Under the pieces are notes generated by a model. It saw nothing but the letters and a program-made list of their open reading frames with translations, was not told where the DNA came from and searched no databases. Below are positions 1 through 8,129 of a stretch of 33,003 nucleotides of DNA, one piece after another (the stretch's first letter is position 1; each line of letters begins with the position of its first letter). A program made the position numbers and the translations under genes. Origin of the DNA: an uncultured Collinsella sp. (GTDB lineage: Bacteria; Actinomycetota; Coriobacteriia; Coriobacteriales; Coriobacteriaceae); NCBI GenBank assembly GCA_900548815.1, contig URLR01000018.1:1-33003 (forward strand), in the 5' to 3' direction.

Positions 1-48
1 CGAGATAGGAGTCCGTCTCGTGGGCTCGGAGATGTGTATAAGAGACAG
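1..48 (+). other. Nextera i7-side sequencing adapter (not genomic)
   Basis: Bases 1-6 are the end of the Illumina P7 oligo (CGAGAT), 7-14 are an 8-base index (AGGAGTCC, which I recall as the N705 adapter index), and 15-48 are the Nextera read-2 transposon adapter ending in the 19-bp mosaic end AGATGTGTATAAGAGACAG. Genomic sequence begins at base 49. Any peptide read through this stretch is an artefact. Confidence 0.98.
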
Positions 49-507
49 ACCCACGGCGGCGTGCGCGAACTTCTCGAGCCCCACGCTCGTCAGATGCTCC
101 ATCGCAATTTTTTCAGCCTCGGCCTTGCTCATCTTTTTGAGCGTGACGGGCGCGAGCGTGCAGTTGTCGAGCACGTCCATGTTGTTGAACAGGTTAAAGC
201 CCTGGAACACCATGCCGATGTCCTCGCGCAGCTTGTTGATGTTGCAGCGTTCGGCCGTGAGGTCCTGACCGTGGAACCAGATGTGGCCCGCGTCCGGGGT
301 CTCGAGCAGGTTGAGGCAGCGCAGGAAGGTCGACTTGCCCGAGCCCGAGGCGCCGATAATGGTGACGACCTCGCCGGGGTTAACGGACAGGTCGATGCCC
401 TTGAGCACCTCGAGCGAGCCGAAGCTCTTGCGCAGGCCCTCGACGCGGATGAGCGGCTCATTGGTCTGTGCGGCGGCCGCGGTGCCGGTAGTGGCGGTAT
501 CTGCCAT
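49..507 (-). CDS. Amino-acid ABC transporter ATP-binding protein, C-terminal part missing
   Basis: ATPase subunit of a polar amino-acid importer (GlnQ/HisP type) that powers uptake from the cytoplasmic face. The visible 153 residues start MADTATTG, pass through an Ala-rich leader to RVEGLRKSFGSLEVLKGI, then the Walker A motif GASGSGKST and the Q-loop VFQGFNLF. The signature motif, Walker B and the rest of the domain lie beyond the adapter junction at base 49, so the gene is cut by the contig end and is not a biological truncation. The start at 507 lies 22 bases after the permease stop, so it is the third gene of the leftward operon binding protein - permease - ATPase. Substrate cannot be told from the sequence. 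Confidence 0.93.
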
Positions 508-529
508 GATGATTCTCCTCGTCTTGAGC

Positions 530-1678
530 CTAGTTGGAGCTGGGCAGCGTTGCCGGGGCCTCGGCGCCGAGCTTTTTGCCAAAGGCCTCGAGCAGGCGGC
601 TCGCCACGAGCGTCAGGATCAGGTAGACCACGAGCGCCACGCAGTAGACCTCCATCTGGCGGTAGTACACGCCGGCGACGGTGGTGGTGGCGTACATGAG
701 GTCAAACACGCCGATGACCGAAAGCACCGACGAATCCTTGATGTTGATGATGAGCTCGTTGGTGAGCGCCGGAATCGCGTTTTTAATGCCCTGGGGGAAC
801 ACGACCTTTCGCATAGCCTGCCACTGCGACAGGCCCAGCGAGCGCGCCGCCTCGGCCTGGCCGGAATCGATGGACTCGATGCCGCCGCGCAGGACCTCCA
901 TCATGTAGGCGGTGGAGTTGAGCGAGATGGTGACGAGGCCGGCGGTGAAGGTGCTCCAGATCTGGTTGGCCTGGGCGGTCTCGAAGCCCATGCCGCGCAA
1001 AACGGTGAAGCCCGCGTAATAGATGAGCAGGCCCTGGACCATCATGGGCGTGCCGCGCACGATGGTGGAGTAGACGGTCGCAAAGCCGCGGCCGATACTC
1101 TTAACGAAGCGCACCAGGTCGTTATCCACGCGGTCGAACGTCTGAATGCGTAGGAACACGAAGAGCAGCGCCAGGAAGAATGCGATGACGGTGCCGAAGG
1201 TGGCAAGCGCGATGGTGATCTCGATACCGCGAATGAAGAAGTCCCCGCTCTTGTAGGTCATGTAGACCAGGCTCGACAAAAAGTCGCTGGGGTTGGAATC
1301 CGAGACAATGCTCACCTGCACCAGGTCGATAAACGACATGACGCAGCGGTCGATAAAGAAAACTGCCGCGATGGCGACCATGACGTAGCTGCCCAGGCGT
1401 GCGCCACGACGGCAGCGCTCGGATGCGAACGGCGACTTTTCGCGATAGTCGTTCCAGTGCATGAGCTTGGTGACCAGCGCCGCCGCCGACACGACGAGCC
1501 AGGCCCAAAGGATTGCCCAGAGGCAGTCTTGGAAGATACCGGTGGGGGCCAAGAAGCTCAGCGGCGTGGGGTTGCGTTGGCTAAACGCCAGGCCGAGCGC
1601 CGCGATAACACTCGTGCCCAGGTATACATAACGGTGGTCGGCCTTGATAAAGGAGGCCAGGCGATTAATGGTTTTCAT
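530..1678 (-). CDS. Amino-acid ABC transporter permease with N-terminal extension
   Basis: Membrane subunit of the same importer. The C-terminal two thirds is a typical HisM/GlnP permease: membrane helices from about residue 145, and the EAA loop EAARSLGLSQWQAMRKVVFP, which docks to the ATPase, followed by GIKNAIPALTNE. At 382 residues it is roughly 150 longer than a usual polar amino-acid permease. The extra N-terminal part holds about three further hydrophobic segments (near residues 17-30, 45-67 and 95-115), so this is a long-form permease. The start is set by GGGAGG seven bases upstream. It begins 9 bases after the binding-protein stop, indicating one transcript. Confidence 0.93.
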   Translation of the reverse strand: MKTINRLASFIKADHRYVYLGTSVIAALGLAFSQRNPTPLSFLAPTGIFQDCLWAILWAWLVVSAAALVTKLMHWNDYREKSPFASERCRRGARLGSYVMVAIAAVFFIDRCVMSFIDLVQVSIVSDSNPSDFLSSLVYMTYKSGDFFIRGIEITIALATFGTVIAFFLALLFVFLRIQTFDRVDNDLVRFVKSIGRGFATVYSTIVRGTPMMVQGLLIYYAGFTVLRGMGFETAQANQIWSTFTAGLVTISLNSTAYMMEVLRGGIESIDSGQAEAARSLGLSQWQAMRKVVFPQGIKNAIPALTNELIINIKDSSVLSVIGVFDLMYATTTVAGVYYRQMEVYCVALVVYLILTLVASRLLEAFGKKLGAEAPATLPSSN

Positions 1679-1687
1679 GCTGCCTCC

Positions 1688-2614
1688 CTATGCCGGCTGA
1701 CGGTCGAGGCACGCGTCCCACATTTGGTCGCGCTCCTCTTGGCTAATGCCCTTGAGTGTCTTGTCGATGAGCTTAAGCAGCTTGTCCGAGCCCTTGCGGC
1801 AACCGACATTTGCCGTGACCTCCTGCTTAAAGCCCTCGCCCTCGGCAAACTGGATGGGGACGATACCGGGATTTTGGGCCATATAGCCCTTCTCGTTCTC
1901 AGTGTTGTAGGTCACGGCGTCGCAGGTGCCCTGCAGCAGATTCGAAAACACCGTGGGGACCGAGTCGACCGGGTTTTTGTGGACAACGCCCGGGATCTCG
2001 TCGATGACGGTATCGAGCATGGTGTCCTTTTGCCCGAGCACCGTAGCGCCGCTAAAGTCGCTGAGCTTGGTCGCGTTTTGGTAGGGGGAACCCTCTTTTA
2101 CGAACAGGCCAAAGTAGCCAATGAAGTACGGATCGGAAAAGCCGACGGACTCCTCGCGCTCGGGCGTGGCGCTCATGCCGGCAATGATGAGGTCGATCTG
2201 GCCGTTGTTGAGCGAATCGATAAGACCCGAGAAGCTCTGTTTGACGGCAACGGGCTCGCCGCCGAGGGCCTTGCAGACGATCTTGGCGATCTGCACGTCG
2301 TAACCATCGGCATAGGCGCCCTGCACGTTGTCGATGGGGATGGTGTACTCGCTGGCTTCGGAGACCTGCCAGTTGTACGGGGCGTAGGCCGCCTCCATGC
2401 CAATGCGGATCTTGTCCTTGCCGATCACGGAATCGGACAGGTCGTCGCGACCGCCGCCCGTCGTGGGCCGAACCACCTTGAGCGTTGACGGGCGCTGACA
2501 GCCGGCAAGCGCGCCGGCGACGACGGAAGCGCTCGCAGCGAGAGCGCTACCCAAAAAGATGCGACGGCTGCATACCGGCTGTGGATGCGCGTCGCGTTGA
2601 TGGGGAGAATGCAT
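1688..2614 (-). CDS. Extracellular amino-acid binding lipoprotein (SBP family 3)
   Basis: Captures the substrate outside the cell and delivers it to the permease encoded next. The N-terminus has paired arginines (CSRRIFLGSA), a hydrophobic stretch and a lipobox ALAGC, so it should be lipid-anchored after signal peptidase II cleavage; the RR motif could also direct Tat export. The mature part shows family-3 landmarks: IRIGMEAAYAPYNW, GYDVQIAKIVCKALG, SFSGLIDSLNNGQIDLIIAGMSATPERE and FSDPYF. I chose ATG at 2614 because AGGGAAGG precedes it. An upstream in-frame ATG at 2686 lacks a ribosome site and would add a non-signal leader. Acidic and basic residues around the pocket do not let me name the amino acid. 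Confidence 0.93.
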   Translation of the reverse strand: MHSPHQRDAHPQPVCSRRIFLGSALAASASVVAGALAGCQRPSTLKVVRPTTGGGRDDLSDSVIGKDKIRIGMEAAYAPYNWQVSEASEYTIPIDNVQGAYADGYDVQIAKIVCKALGGEPVAVKQSFSGLIDSLNNGQIDLIIAGMSATPEREESVGFSDPYFIGYFGLFVKEGSPYQNATKLSDFSGATVLGQKDTMLDTVIDEIPGVVHKNPVDSVPTVFSNLLQGTCDAVTYNTENEKGYMAQNPGIVPIQFAEGEGFKQEVTANVGCRKGSDKLLKLIDKTLKGISQEERDQMWDACLDRQPA

Positions 2615-2728
2615 AATCTGCCTTCCCTGTTGAATCGTATGCTGACGACTTAACAGGATATACGCCAGCGACCAGCAGCGCAGCACAAGCTCGAAAAATT
2701 AATAGGCACGCGGTAGTCATTGGGGACG

Positions 2729-2860
2729 CCGATGTTTTGGCAATGCCGGCGAGCGACGTCCAGAGCGACAAGTGGCATGAAAAAGGCAAGGCATGACCAG
2801 AAGGTCTATGCCTTGCCTTTTGAATGACAACTTGTCGCTCTGGACGACGCGCAGCATCGA
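2729..2860. repeat. 132-bp palindromic intergenic element, copy 1
   Basis: Begins CCGATGTTTTGGC and ends GCAGCATCGA. Inside are nested inverted repeats: 16-base arms at 2758-2773 and 2830-2845 (GTCCAGAGCGACAAGT and its complement), and 13-base arms at 2782-2794 and 2808-2820 around the core GGCATGACC-AGAA-GGTCTATGCC. It lies 17 bases beyond the stop of the epimerase gene and upstream of the importer operon. A second copy with the same ends is at 15755-15887. RNA from either strand would form a long hairpin, so it may end or stabilise transcripts. Confidence 0.85.
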
Positions 2861-2876
2861 CCGAGCGGCGGAACCT

Positions 2877-3770
2877 CTAGAGCAAGGTAACGCTAAAACT
2901 GCGCTTGTCCGTCTTGCCCGAGGCCAGGGTGATGGTGTTGACCTTGTGCTCAAAGACATCGTCCTCGGTGTCCATGGTGGTATGACCGGTCCAGGGCTCG
3001 AGCGCCACAAACGGAGCGTCGTTGGCGGCAGACCACACGCCGATGTACTTAAAGCCCTCAAAGTCGATCTTGACGCCGTGGCCCGACTTGCGGCCGCGCA
3101 GTGTGAGCGTGGAGCCCGGAGTATCGGTGAACATGATGGCATCGTTATCGAAGCTGCGGTGCGTGATGGGCAGCACGTCCGAGTTATCGGGAGCCTTGTA
3201 GCTGCCCTCGAACGTCATAAGACCGTCGGGCGTGATAATGGGGGCCTCGTTGGTCCAAGCCTCGGTAAACGCCAGCTCGTAATCCTCGAACGCCTCATCC
3301 TCGGCACCGGGGGCGGGCACGTTAAATGCGGGGTGGCCGCCCACCGAGAACGGCAGGTCCACGTCGCCGGTGTTGGTGACGGCAAAGGTCTGCGTGAGGG
3401 TGGCGTCGCCGGTCAGGGCATAGGTCATGTTGAGCTTAAAGTGGAACGGAAAGGCCTTGAGCGACTCGGGCGTATCGGTGATCTCGTACGTTACCGAGGA
3501 GCCGTCCTCCGAAACCTCGACCAGCTCGTGCTCGACGATGCGCGCGAGTCCGTGGCGCGGCATCTCGCAGGTGCCGGCCGCAGACGTTGCCGTGTTGTTG
3601 CGCAGCGAGCCCACAATAGGGAACAGGATGGGCGCATGCTTGCCCCAAAAGGCGGGGTCGCCCTGCCACAGATACTCGTTGCCGTTGAGGGCAAGGCTCG
3701 TGAGCTGGGCGCCCATGGAATCGATGGCCGCGGTGAGGCCGCCGCGCTTGATGGTAGTAACGGTAGACAT
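2877..3770 (-). CDS. Aldose 1-epimerase family protein, LacX-like
   Basis: Predicted cytoplasmic mutarotase-type enzyme interconverting alpha and beta anomers of a hexose or sugar phosphate. The 297-residue protein starts MSTVTTIKRGGLTAAIDSMG and carries the LacX-subfamily block NEYLWQGDPAFWGKHAPILF followed by PIVGSLR. It has a central His in VGGHPAFNVP, matching the catalytic-His region of the family, and a C-terminal ALEPWTG segment with the usual late Glu. The start at 3770 follows GGAGG by seven bases; an in-frame ATG at 3794 has no such site. It is a lone gene between two palindrome-rich gaps, with no sugar operon nearby, so the substrate is unknown. Confidence 0.9.
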   Translation of the reverse strand: MSTVTTIKRGGLTAAIDSMGAQLTSLALNGNEYLWQGDPAFWGKHAPILFPIVGSLRNNTATSAAGTCEMPRHGLARIVEHELVEVSEDGSSVTYEITDTPESLKAFPFHFKLNMTYALTGDATLTQTFAVTNTGDVDLPFSVGGHPAFNVPAPGAEDEAFEDYELAFTEAWTNEAPIITPDGLMTFEGSYKAPDNSDVLPITHRSFDNDAIMFTDTPGSTLTLRGRKSGHGVKIDFEGFKYIGVWSAANDAPFVALEPWTGHTTMDTEDDVFEHKVNTITLASGKTDKRSFSVTLL

Positions 3771-3883
3771 GCTACTTCCTCCAAAAGTAAACAATAGTGT
3801 CGAGGGCTATTGTCCCACTCTTGGCGGCGGGACGGGACGGCAGGCGATTATTGAGTAGCCATAGCGGAATGAGCGGCGAGCGC

Positions 3884-4753
3884 CTACTGGGTATCCACGT
3901 AAAGGTCGAACCCGCCCTGCGGTGTAGTGTCGACCGTGTCGGGCGCCTGTGAGTTAAAGCTCACGGGGACCATGCGCTTTGAGGCGCGGAAGCGCGTGCC
4001 GTCGGTGGCGACGGGCGGTTCATCGACGGTGAGCTCGTAGTCGCCGGGCTTGAGCTCGATGCCGTCACCAGCGGAATTGACGTATTGATACTCGTCAATT
4101 GTCTGCCCTTTGAGCGTGCGCCCCACGATATGGATGAGCATTTGGCTGTCGCCGCGCGCGGTGTCCCACATCGCGCCGTCCTTGACCTCGACCGACACAT
4201 GTACCGAGCGCGTGCGGCTGAGCGATTGCTCGACAGACATCTCGACCTTGGCGGCGTCTTTTCGCTGTTGTTCGACATGGCTCCAGACGTTTCCAATTAC
4301 CGAGCATGCGATAACGCCGGCCATAAAGGCGATAAGGATGGGGCCGAGCGGCGAGCGACGTCCTGCATCTTCCTCGCGAGACAGATTGGGGCGACGTGTG
4401 GGTGCGGGCGCCTGGGCACCCTGCGAGGGCACGTCGAGAATGCTGAAGGATGCCGTGCTGTCGGGATCGATGCTGTGACGCGGCTGCGGGGTCTTTGCCG
4501 GCGAGATCGACATGTCGGCTGGCTCGCCGAGCGTGGCCGTAGCGTCGGCCTTGGCCTCGTCTGCCTCGGCCTGGGCCCAGGCTTGTTCGAAGGTCAGAGG
4601 CTCGACGGGGTCGAGGGCGGCGTCCGAGTCGGCGGCGACGTCGTTGCCGGTCTCGTCCTCGTCGCTCGACACGCCACGCGGCGTAGGCTCGTCCCACTCC
4701 TCATCCGGAGCCTCACCCTCGCTATACCACCATTCAAAGTTATCGATATCCAT
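3884..4753 (-). CDS. Acidic single-pass membrane protein of unknown function
   Basis: I do not recognise a family. The 289-residue protein starts MDIDNFEWWYSEGEAPDEEW and has a strongly acidic, low-complexity first 130 residues rich in Asp, Glu, Ala and Pro. One transmembrane helix follows at about 134-154 (LGPILIAFMAGVIACSVIGN), then a 135-residue outer domain with beta-like segments such as VHVSVEVKDGAMWDTARG and GDYELTVDEPP. This suggests a cytoplasmic acidic tail and an extracellular beta-domain. It is transcribed alone, leftward, with 113 bases before the epimerase gene. No catalytic motif is evident. Confidence 0.8.
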   Translation of the reverse strand: MDIDNFEWWYSEGEAPDEEWDEPTPRGVSSDEDETGNDVAADSDAALDPVEPLTFEQAWAQAEADEAKADATATLGEPADMSISPAKTPQPRHSIDPDSTASFSILDVPSQGAQAPAPTRRPNLSREEDAGRRSPLGPILIAFMAGVIACSVIGNVWSHVEQQRKDAAKVEMSVEQSLSRTRSVHVSVEVKDGAMWDTARGDSQMLIHIVGRTLKGQTIDEYQYVNSAGDGIELKPGDYELTVDEPPVATDGTRFRASKRMVPVSFNSQAPDTVDTTPQGGFDLYVDTQ

Positions 4754-4829
4754 ACGGGGCGCCCCTTAGGCCTCGCAAATAAACACTTGTTAGCCTTATA
4801 CCCGCAGATGGCGCTGGAGCTCGCACGGA

Positions 4830-4860
4830 ATGCGATAAAGGGACTGCTCCTTTGTCGCAT
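4830..4860. repeat. Short CAAAGGGACTG palindrome, copy a (degenerate)
   Basis: ATGCGATAAAGG and CCTTTGTCGCAT form the arms of a 31-base hairpin around GACTGCT. It is one of six related hairpins in the window, between the MerR gene and the acidic membrane protein gene. Confidence 0.75.
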
Positions 4861-4929
4861 CGAAGTTGCGGTGGAATAGTTCCTGTTTGCACGCCCACTC
4901 GAGCTATTTAGGGACTATTTCACCGCAAG

Positions 4930-5796
4930 TTATTTGAGGGCGACGGGGATTTGGATACAGCAGAAGTCCTCTTGGTGAGACTCGTCGTAGCTCGTGGTGT
5001 CCAGGTAGCAAAAATCGAAAGCATTGCCGATGGGCTGGAGCGCGTGCCTGTCCATGCAGGCCACGATGGCGCGGATACCCTCGGGCTCGTACGGCATGCC
5101 CCAGCGACTCATGCACAGGTACGTGCCCTCGGGCAGCACCTCGACGCCAATCTCCGCCAGCTCGGCAGGATCGCTCGGCAGTATTTCCTCGGCACCACGC
5201 GGCAACACGGCAAAGGAACCGGCACCGGCGATGGGGTCGTCGGAATGCAGCGCCTCGCGACGCAGCATGGCGCCCCAACCGCGCATGGGGCGTGTGCCCG
5301 TGAGCGCACGCATGCGCAGAATCGCCCGCATGAGCGTGGGGTGCAGCATCGAGCGGCCACGCTCGATATCGCTCGGGAACTCCTCAAAGACCACGTAGCG
5401 GCGCTCGAATTGCTTGAGCTCCGGTTTGCCCTCGCGCTCGCGCCAATAGACCGCCTCGTCGTAAAAACTCAGCCGCTCCTGCACGCTCGCGCGCTCGGCT
5501 TTGAGCCCGGCAATCTGCTCGTCGAGCGCCTGCACCCGCGAGCGCAGGTGATCGGTCATCTCTCCAATGTCGAACGTCGAGGTCAGGCGATCGATCTCAT
5601 CGAGTTCCAGTCCCAAGTCGCGCAGCATGCAGATCAGACGCATGAGCGGGATCTGCGTGGGCGAATAGAAACGGTAGCCTTTTTCGTTAACCACGGCGGG
5701 TTTAAACAGACCGATCTTGTCGTAGTAGATGAGCGTTTGGCGCGAAACGTTAAACAAGCTCGCCATCTCGCTAATCGCATACATACCCGTCTGCAT
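4930..5796 (-). CDS. MerR-family regulator with effector-binding C-terminus
   Basis: DNA-binding transcription regulator. Residues 5-33 (MYAISEMASLFNVSRQTLIY then YDKIGLFKP) are the MerR helix-turn-helix and wing; a coiled coil spans about 95-130 (ALDEQIAGLKAERASVQERL). The C-terminal 150 residues resemble the GyrI-like/BmrR effector-binding fold (GAGSFAVLPRG, EVLPEGTYLCMSRWG, FCCIQIPV) that binds small aromatic or cationic ligands. The start at 5796 has GGGAGG five bases upstream; the in-frame ATG at 5862 lies in untranslated leader. It lies 91 bases downstream of ubiX in the same direction, so it is a good candidate to control the UbiD locus in response to its substrate. That link is inferred from position only. 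Confidence 0.9.
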   Translation of the reverse strand: MQTGMYAISEMASLFNVSRQTLIYYDKIGLFKPAVVNEKGYRFYSPTQIPLMRLICMLRDLGLELDEIDRLTSTFDIGEMTDHLRSRVQALDEQIAGLKAERASVQERLSFYDEAVYWREREGKPELKQFERRYVVFEEFPSDIERGRSMLHPTLMRAILRMRALTGTRPMRGWGAMLRREALHSDDPIAGAGSFAVLPRGAEEILPSDPAELAEIGVEVLPEGTYLCMSRWGMPYEPEGIRAIVACMDRHALQPIGNAFDFCYLDTTSYDESHQEDFCCIQIPVALK

Positions 5797-5887
5797 AGGT
5801 CCTCCCGACACACCCTTTGACACGAAAAGCCCGCCGCCCACAGGGGCAGCGGGCTCAAACACTACTCGTATCCTACCCTAAAGATGC

Positions 5888-6466
5888 CTATGACCAGCGC
5901 TTATAGTTGGCGCACGACACGCCGACGGCCTCGAGTGCCTTGGCGGCGATGTGATGCACCGCCTCATCGAGCGTGGCGGGGCCGTTGTAAAACGTGAGCA
6001 TGGGCGGCATGAGCATGACGCCCGGCACGCGCGCCAGGCGTGCCATGTTGTCGACATGGATCGCACTGAAGGGCGTCTCGCGCACCATAAGCACCAGGCG
6101 GCGCTGCTCTTTCATCTGCACATCGGCCGCACGCAGCAACAGGTTTTCGCTGTAGCCGCTCGCGATGCCGGCGAGCGTCTTCATGGAGCAGGGAGCCACG
6201 ATCATGCCGTCGACCGGATAGGTGCCGCTTGCGATGGCAGCGCCAATGTTCTTGTTGTCGTAGACCACATCGGCATAGCACGCAAACTCGTCGAGCGTCA
6301 TGCCGAGCTCCTGCTCGATGGTGATCTCTCCCCCGCGCGTGACGACAAGCGCCGACTCAGCGCCGGCCTGGCGCAGGCATTTGAGGCATTCAAGGCCCAG
6401 TGCCGCACCGCTGGCGCCAGACACGCCAACGACAATGCGACGGGGACGAACAGAAGACTCAGGCAT
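5888..6466 (-). CDS. ubiX: UbiX-family flavin prenyltransferase
   Basis: UbiX joins a dimethylallyl unit from DMAP (or DMAPP in some homologues) to reduced FMN, giving prenyl-FMN, the cofactor of UbiD decarboxylases. The 192-residue length is normal. The FMN-binding start RRIVVGVSGASGAALGLE is intact, as are the middle motif DGMIVAPCSMKTLAGIASGY and the ETPFSAIHVDNMARLA segment that lines the prenyl pocket. The start has AAGGAG five bases upstream. It sits 33 bases after the UbiD-type gene and is clearly co-transcribed with it, which fits a pair in which UbiX makes the cofactor used by its neighbour. Confidence 0.95.
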   Translation of the reverse strand: MPESSVRPRRIVVGVSGASGAALGLECLKCLRQAGAESALVVTRGGEITIEQELGMTLDEFACYADVVYDNKNIGAAIASGTYPVDGMIVAPCSMKTLAGIASGYSENLLLRAADVQMKEQRRLVLMVRETPFSAIHVDNMARLARVPGVMLMPPMLTFYNGPATLDEAVHHIAAKALEAVGVSCANYKRWS

Positions 6467-6499
6467 GACAACTCCTTAACTACTTGGTAGGGCTACTTA

Positions 6500-7987
6500 C
6501 TAGAAGGCGAGCTCGGCGGCCCACTTGTCCTTGTCGATCTCCATGAACTGCGAGCGGATGAAGTTCTTCTTGAGGTTAAACGGAACCGTGCAGTCGAAGA
6601 TGGCCTTGCAGGCGATACCGTGCTCGCGGATCGAAGGATCGAACGCGGGGTCGTTGGACGGATCGAGCACGTGGCAGTGGCAACCGGGGATGGTGATGAG
6701 GTCCACGTCGGCCTGGAAGCGCGTGGTCATGGCCCACATCACGTCGCTCATATCGAAGATGTCGACATCCTCGTCGACAAGGATGACGTGCTTGAGCTCG
6801 GAGAACGCCGAGAAGGCGAGCATGGCGGCGTTGCGCTGACGGCCCTCGTCATTTTTGCTCGACTTCTTGAACTGCATGATGGCAACGAACTTGCCGCCAC
6901 CGCAGGGAGCGGCGTGAACGTTGAGCAGGCGGCCCGGGATAGCGGTCTCGACCATCTTGTAGATGGAGGCCTCGGTGGGGATACCGGCCATGGACACGTG
7001 CTCGTGCGAAGGGCCGATGCAGCTCTCCATAATGGGGTTGACGCGCGTGGTGACGGCGGTGATCTTGATCACCGGGCAGACCTTGGCGCCACCGGTGTAG
7101 CCGGGGAACTCGGGCATGGCGTAGCCGTGGCCGTTGACATCCTCGTTGATGGTCTCGTCGTGCATGAGGTAGCCCTCGAGCACGTACTCGGCATTGGCAA
7201 TGCACTTCTGCGGAACGGTGACGCAGTCGGCAAGCTCGACGGCGCGGCCGCGCAGGGCGCCGGCGATCTGCAGCTCGTTGAAGCCGAGCGGCGTGGTGGG
7301 AGCCTCGAAGCCGCAGCACATGTACACGGCGGGGTCCAGGCCGATGGAGATGGAGATGGGCATATCCTCGCCGCGCTGGCAGTACTCGTCAAAGAACGCA
7401 CCCAGGTGACGGCTGCCCGGGGTGATCCACATGGCGAGCTTGTCCTTGTCGACGCAGGAGAAGCGGTGGATGGTTACGTCGGACTGGGTGCCATCGGGGC
7501 TCGTGCCATAGGCGAGGCCCATGGTGATGTAGGGGCCGCCGTCAACGGGCGTGTTGGTGGGAGCGGGAACGATCTTGCGCAGGTCAAAGCCCTCGTCGGT
7601 CGCCTTGTACACGACCTCCTGGCAGTCGACGTGCTTGCCCTCGGCGATCTGCTCGGGGGCGATCAGGTTCTCGAAGCGCTTGCCGATCTCGAGGCCCAGG
7701 TGCTCCTCGTCCAGGTCGAGCAGGGCGGCAACGCGCTTGCGGCTGGCAAGCATACCGATGCAGACCTTGGCGTCGTCAAAGCCCTTGACGTTGTTGAAGA
7801 CCATCGCCGGACCCTCTTTGGTCGGGCGCATGACGGTGCCGCCAGCACCGACGTGACGGTAGACGCCCGAGACCTCGGCATCGGGATCGACCTGGGTGTC
7901 GGTCTCGAGCAGCTGGCCCGGCATCTCACGCAAAAAGTCGAGCGCGGAACGCAAGTCGTGGATCTGGGAAGCATCGGTAGTGGACAT
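6500..7987 (-). CDS. UbiD-family non-oxidative hydroxyarylic acid decarboxylase, LpdC-like
   Basis: Predicted prenyl-FMN-dependent, reversible decarboxylase of an aromatic (hydroxybenzoate-type) acid in the cytoplasm. The 495-residue protein has the usual length and many family blocks: GVYRHVGAGGTV (41-52), EGPAMVFNNVKGF (58-70), SDVTIHR (Arg175, expected cofactor/acid contact), EYVLEGYL (Glu267, Glu271), MPEFPGYTGG (Glu293), GPSHEHVSMAGIPTEASIY and VILVDEDVDIFD. From memory it resembles the gallate decarboxylase subunit LpdC of Lactobacillus more than E. coli UbiD; the exact acid is not readable. The start at 7987 has GGAG seven bases upstream; the frame runs on to 8083 without a ribosome site. 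No separate small D subunit lies next to it, but an LpdD-like domain is found in the fused gene at 9829-10776. Confidence 0.95.
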   Translation of the reverse strand: MSTTDASQIHDLRSALDFLREMPGQLLETDTQVDPDAEVSGVYRHVGAGGTVMRPTKEGPAMVFNNVKGFDDAKVCIGMLASRKRVAALLDLDEEHLGLEIGKRFENLIAPEQIAEGKHVDCQEVVYKATDEGFDLRKIVPAPTNTPVDGGPYITMGLAYGTSPDGTQSDVTIHRFSCVDKDKLAMWITPGSRHLGAFFDEYCQRGEDMPISISIGLDPAVYMCCGFEAPTTPLGFNELQIAGALRGRAVELADCVTVPQKCIANAEYVLEGYLMHDETINEDVNGHGYAMPEFPGYTGGAKVCPVIKITAVTTRVNPIMESCIGPSHEHVSMAGIPTEASIYKMVETAIPGRLLNVHAAPCGGGKFVAIMQFKKSSKNDEGRQRNAAMLAFSAFSELKHVILVDEDVDIFDMSDVMWAMTTRFQADVDLITIPGCHCHVLDPSNDPAFDPSIREHGIACKAIFDCTVPFNLKKNFIRSQFMEIDKDKWAAELAF

Positions 7988-8129
7988 GGCGTACTCCTTT
8001 CGGGAGAGTGTCCGGCGACGGGGTGCCGCCGGACGGGGTAACGTAATGGGGCCGCGGCGCTCACAAATGGAGCGCTCGACCACTCGAAGTTCAAGCGCTT
8101 GGCTGCTTACAGCCGGGGCGCTCGACCGC

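Noticed and set aside
20..268. Open frames reading through the first bases (peptides starting MGSEMCIRDR or MYKRQ)
   Set aside because: They translate sequencing adapter and then the antisense strand of the ABC ATPase.
6467..6499. Separate small D subunit between UbiX and UbiD genes
   Set aside because: The gap is only 33 bases; the LpdD-like domain is instead in the fused gene at 9829-10776.
6620..8041. Long open frame on the plus strand opposite the UbiD gene
   Set aside because: GC-rich codon bias leaves antisense frames open; no family motifs, no ribosome site, and the opposite strand is a clear enzyme.
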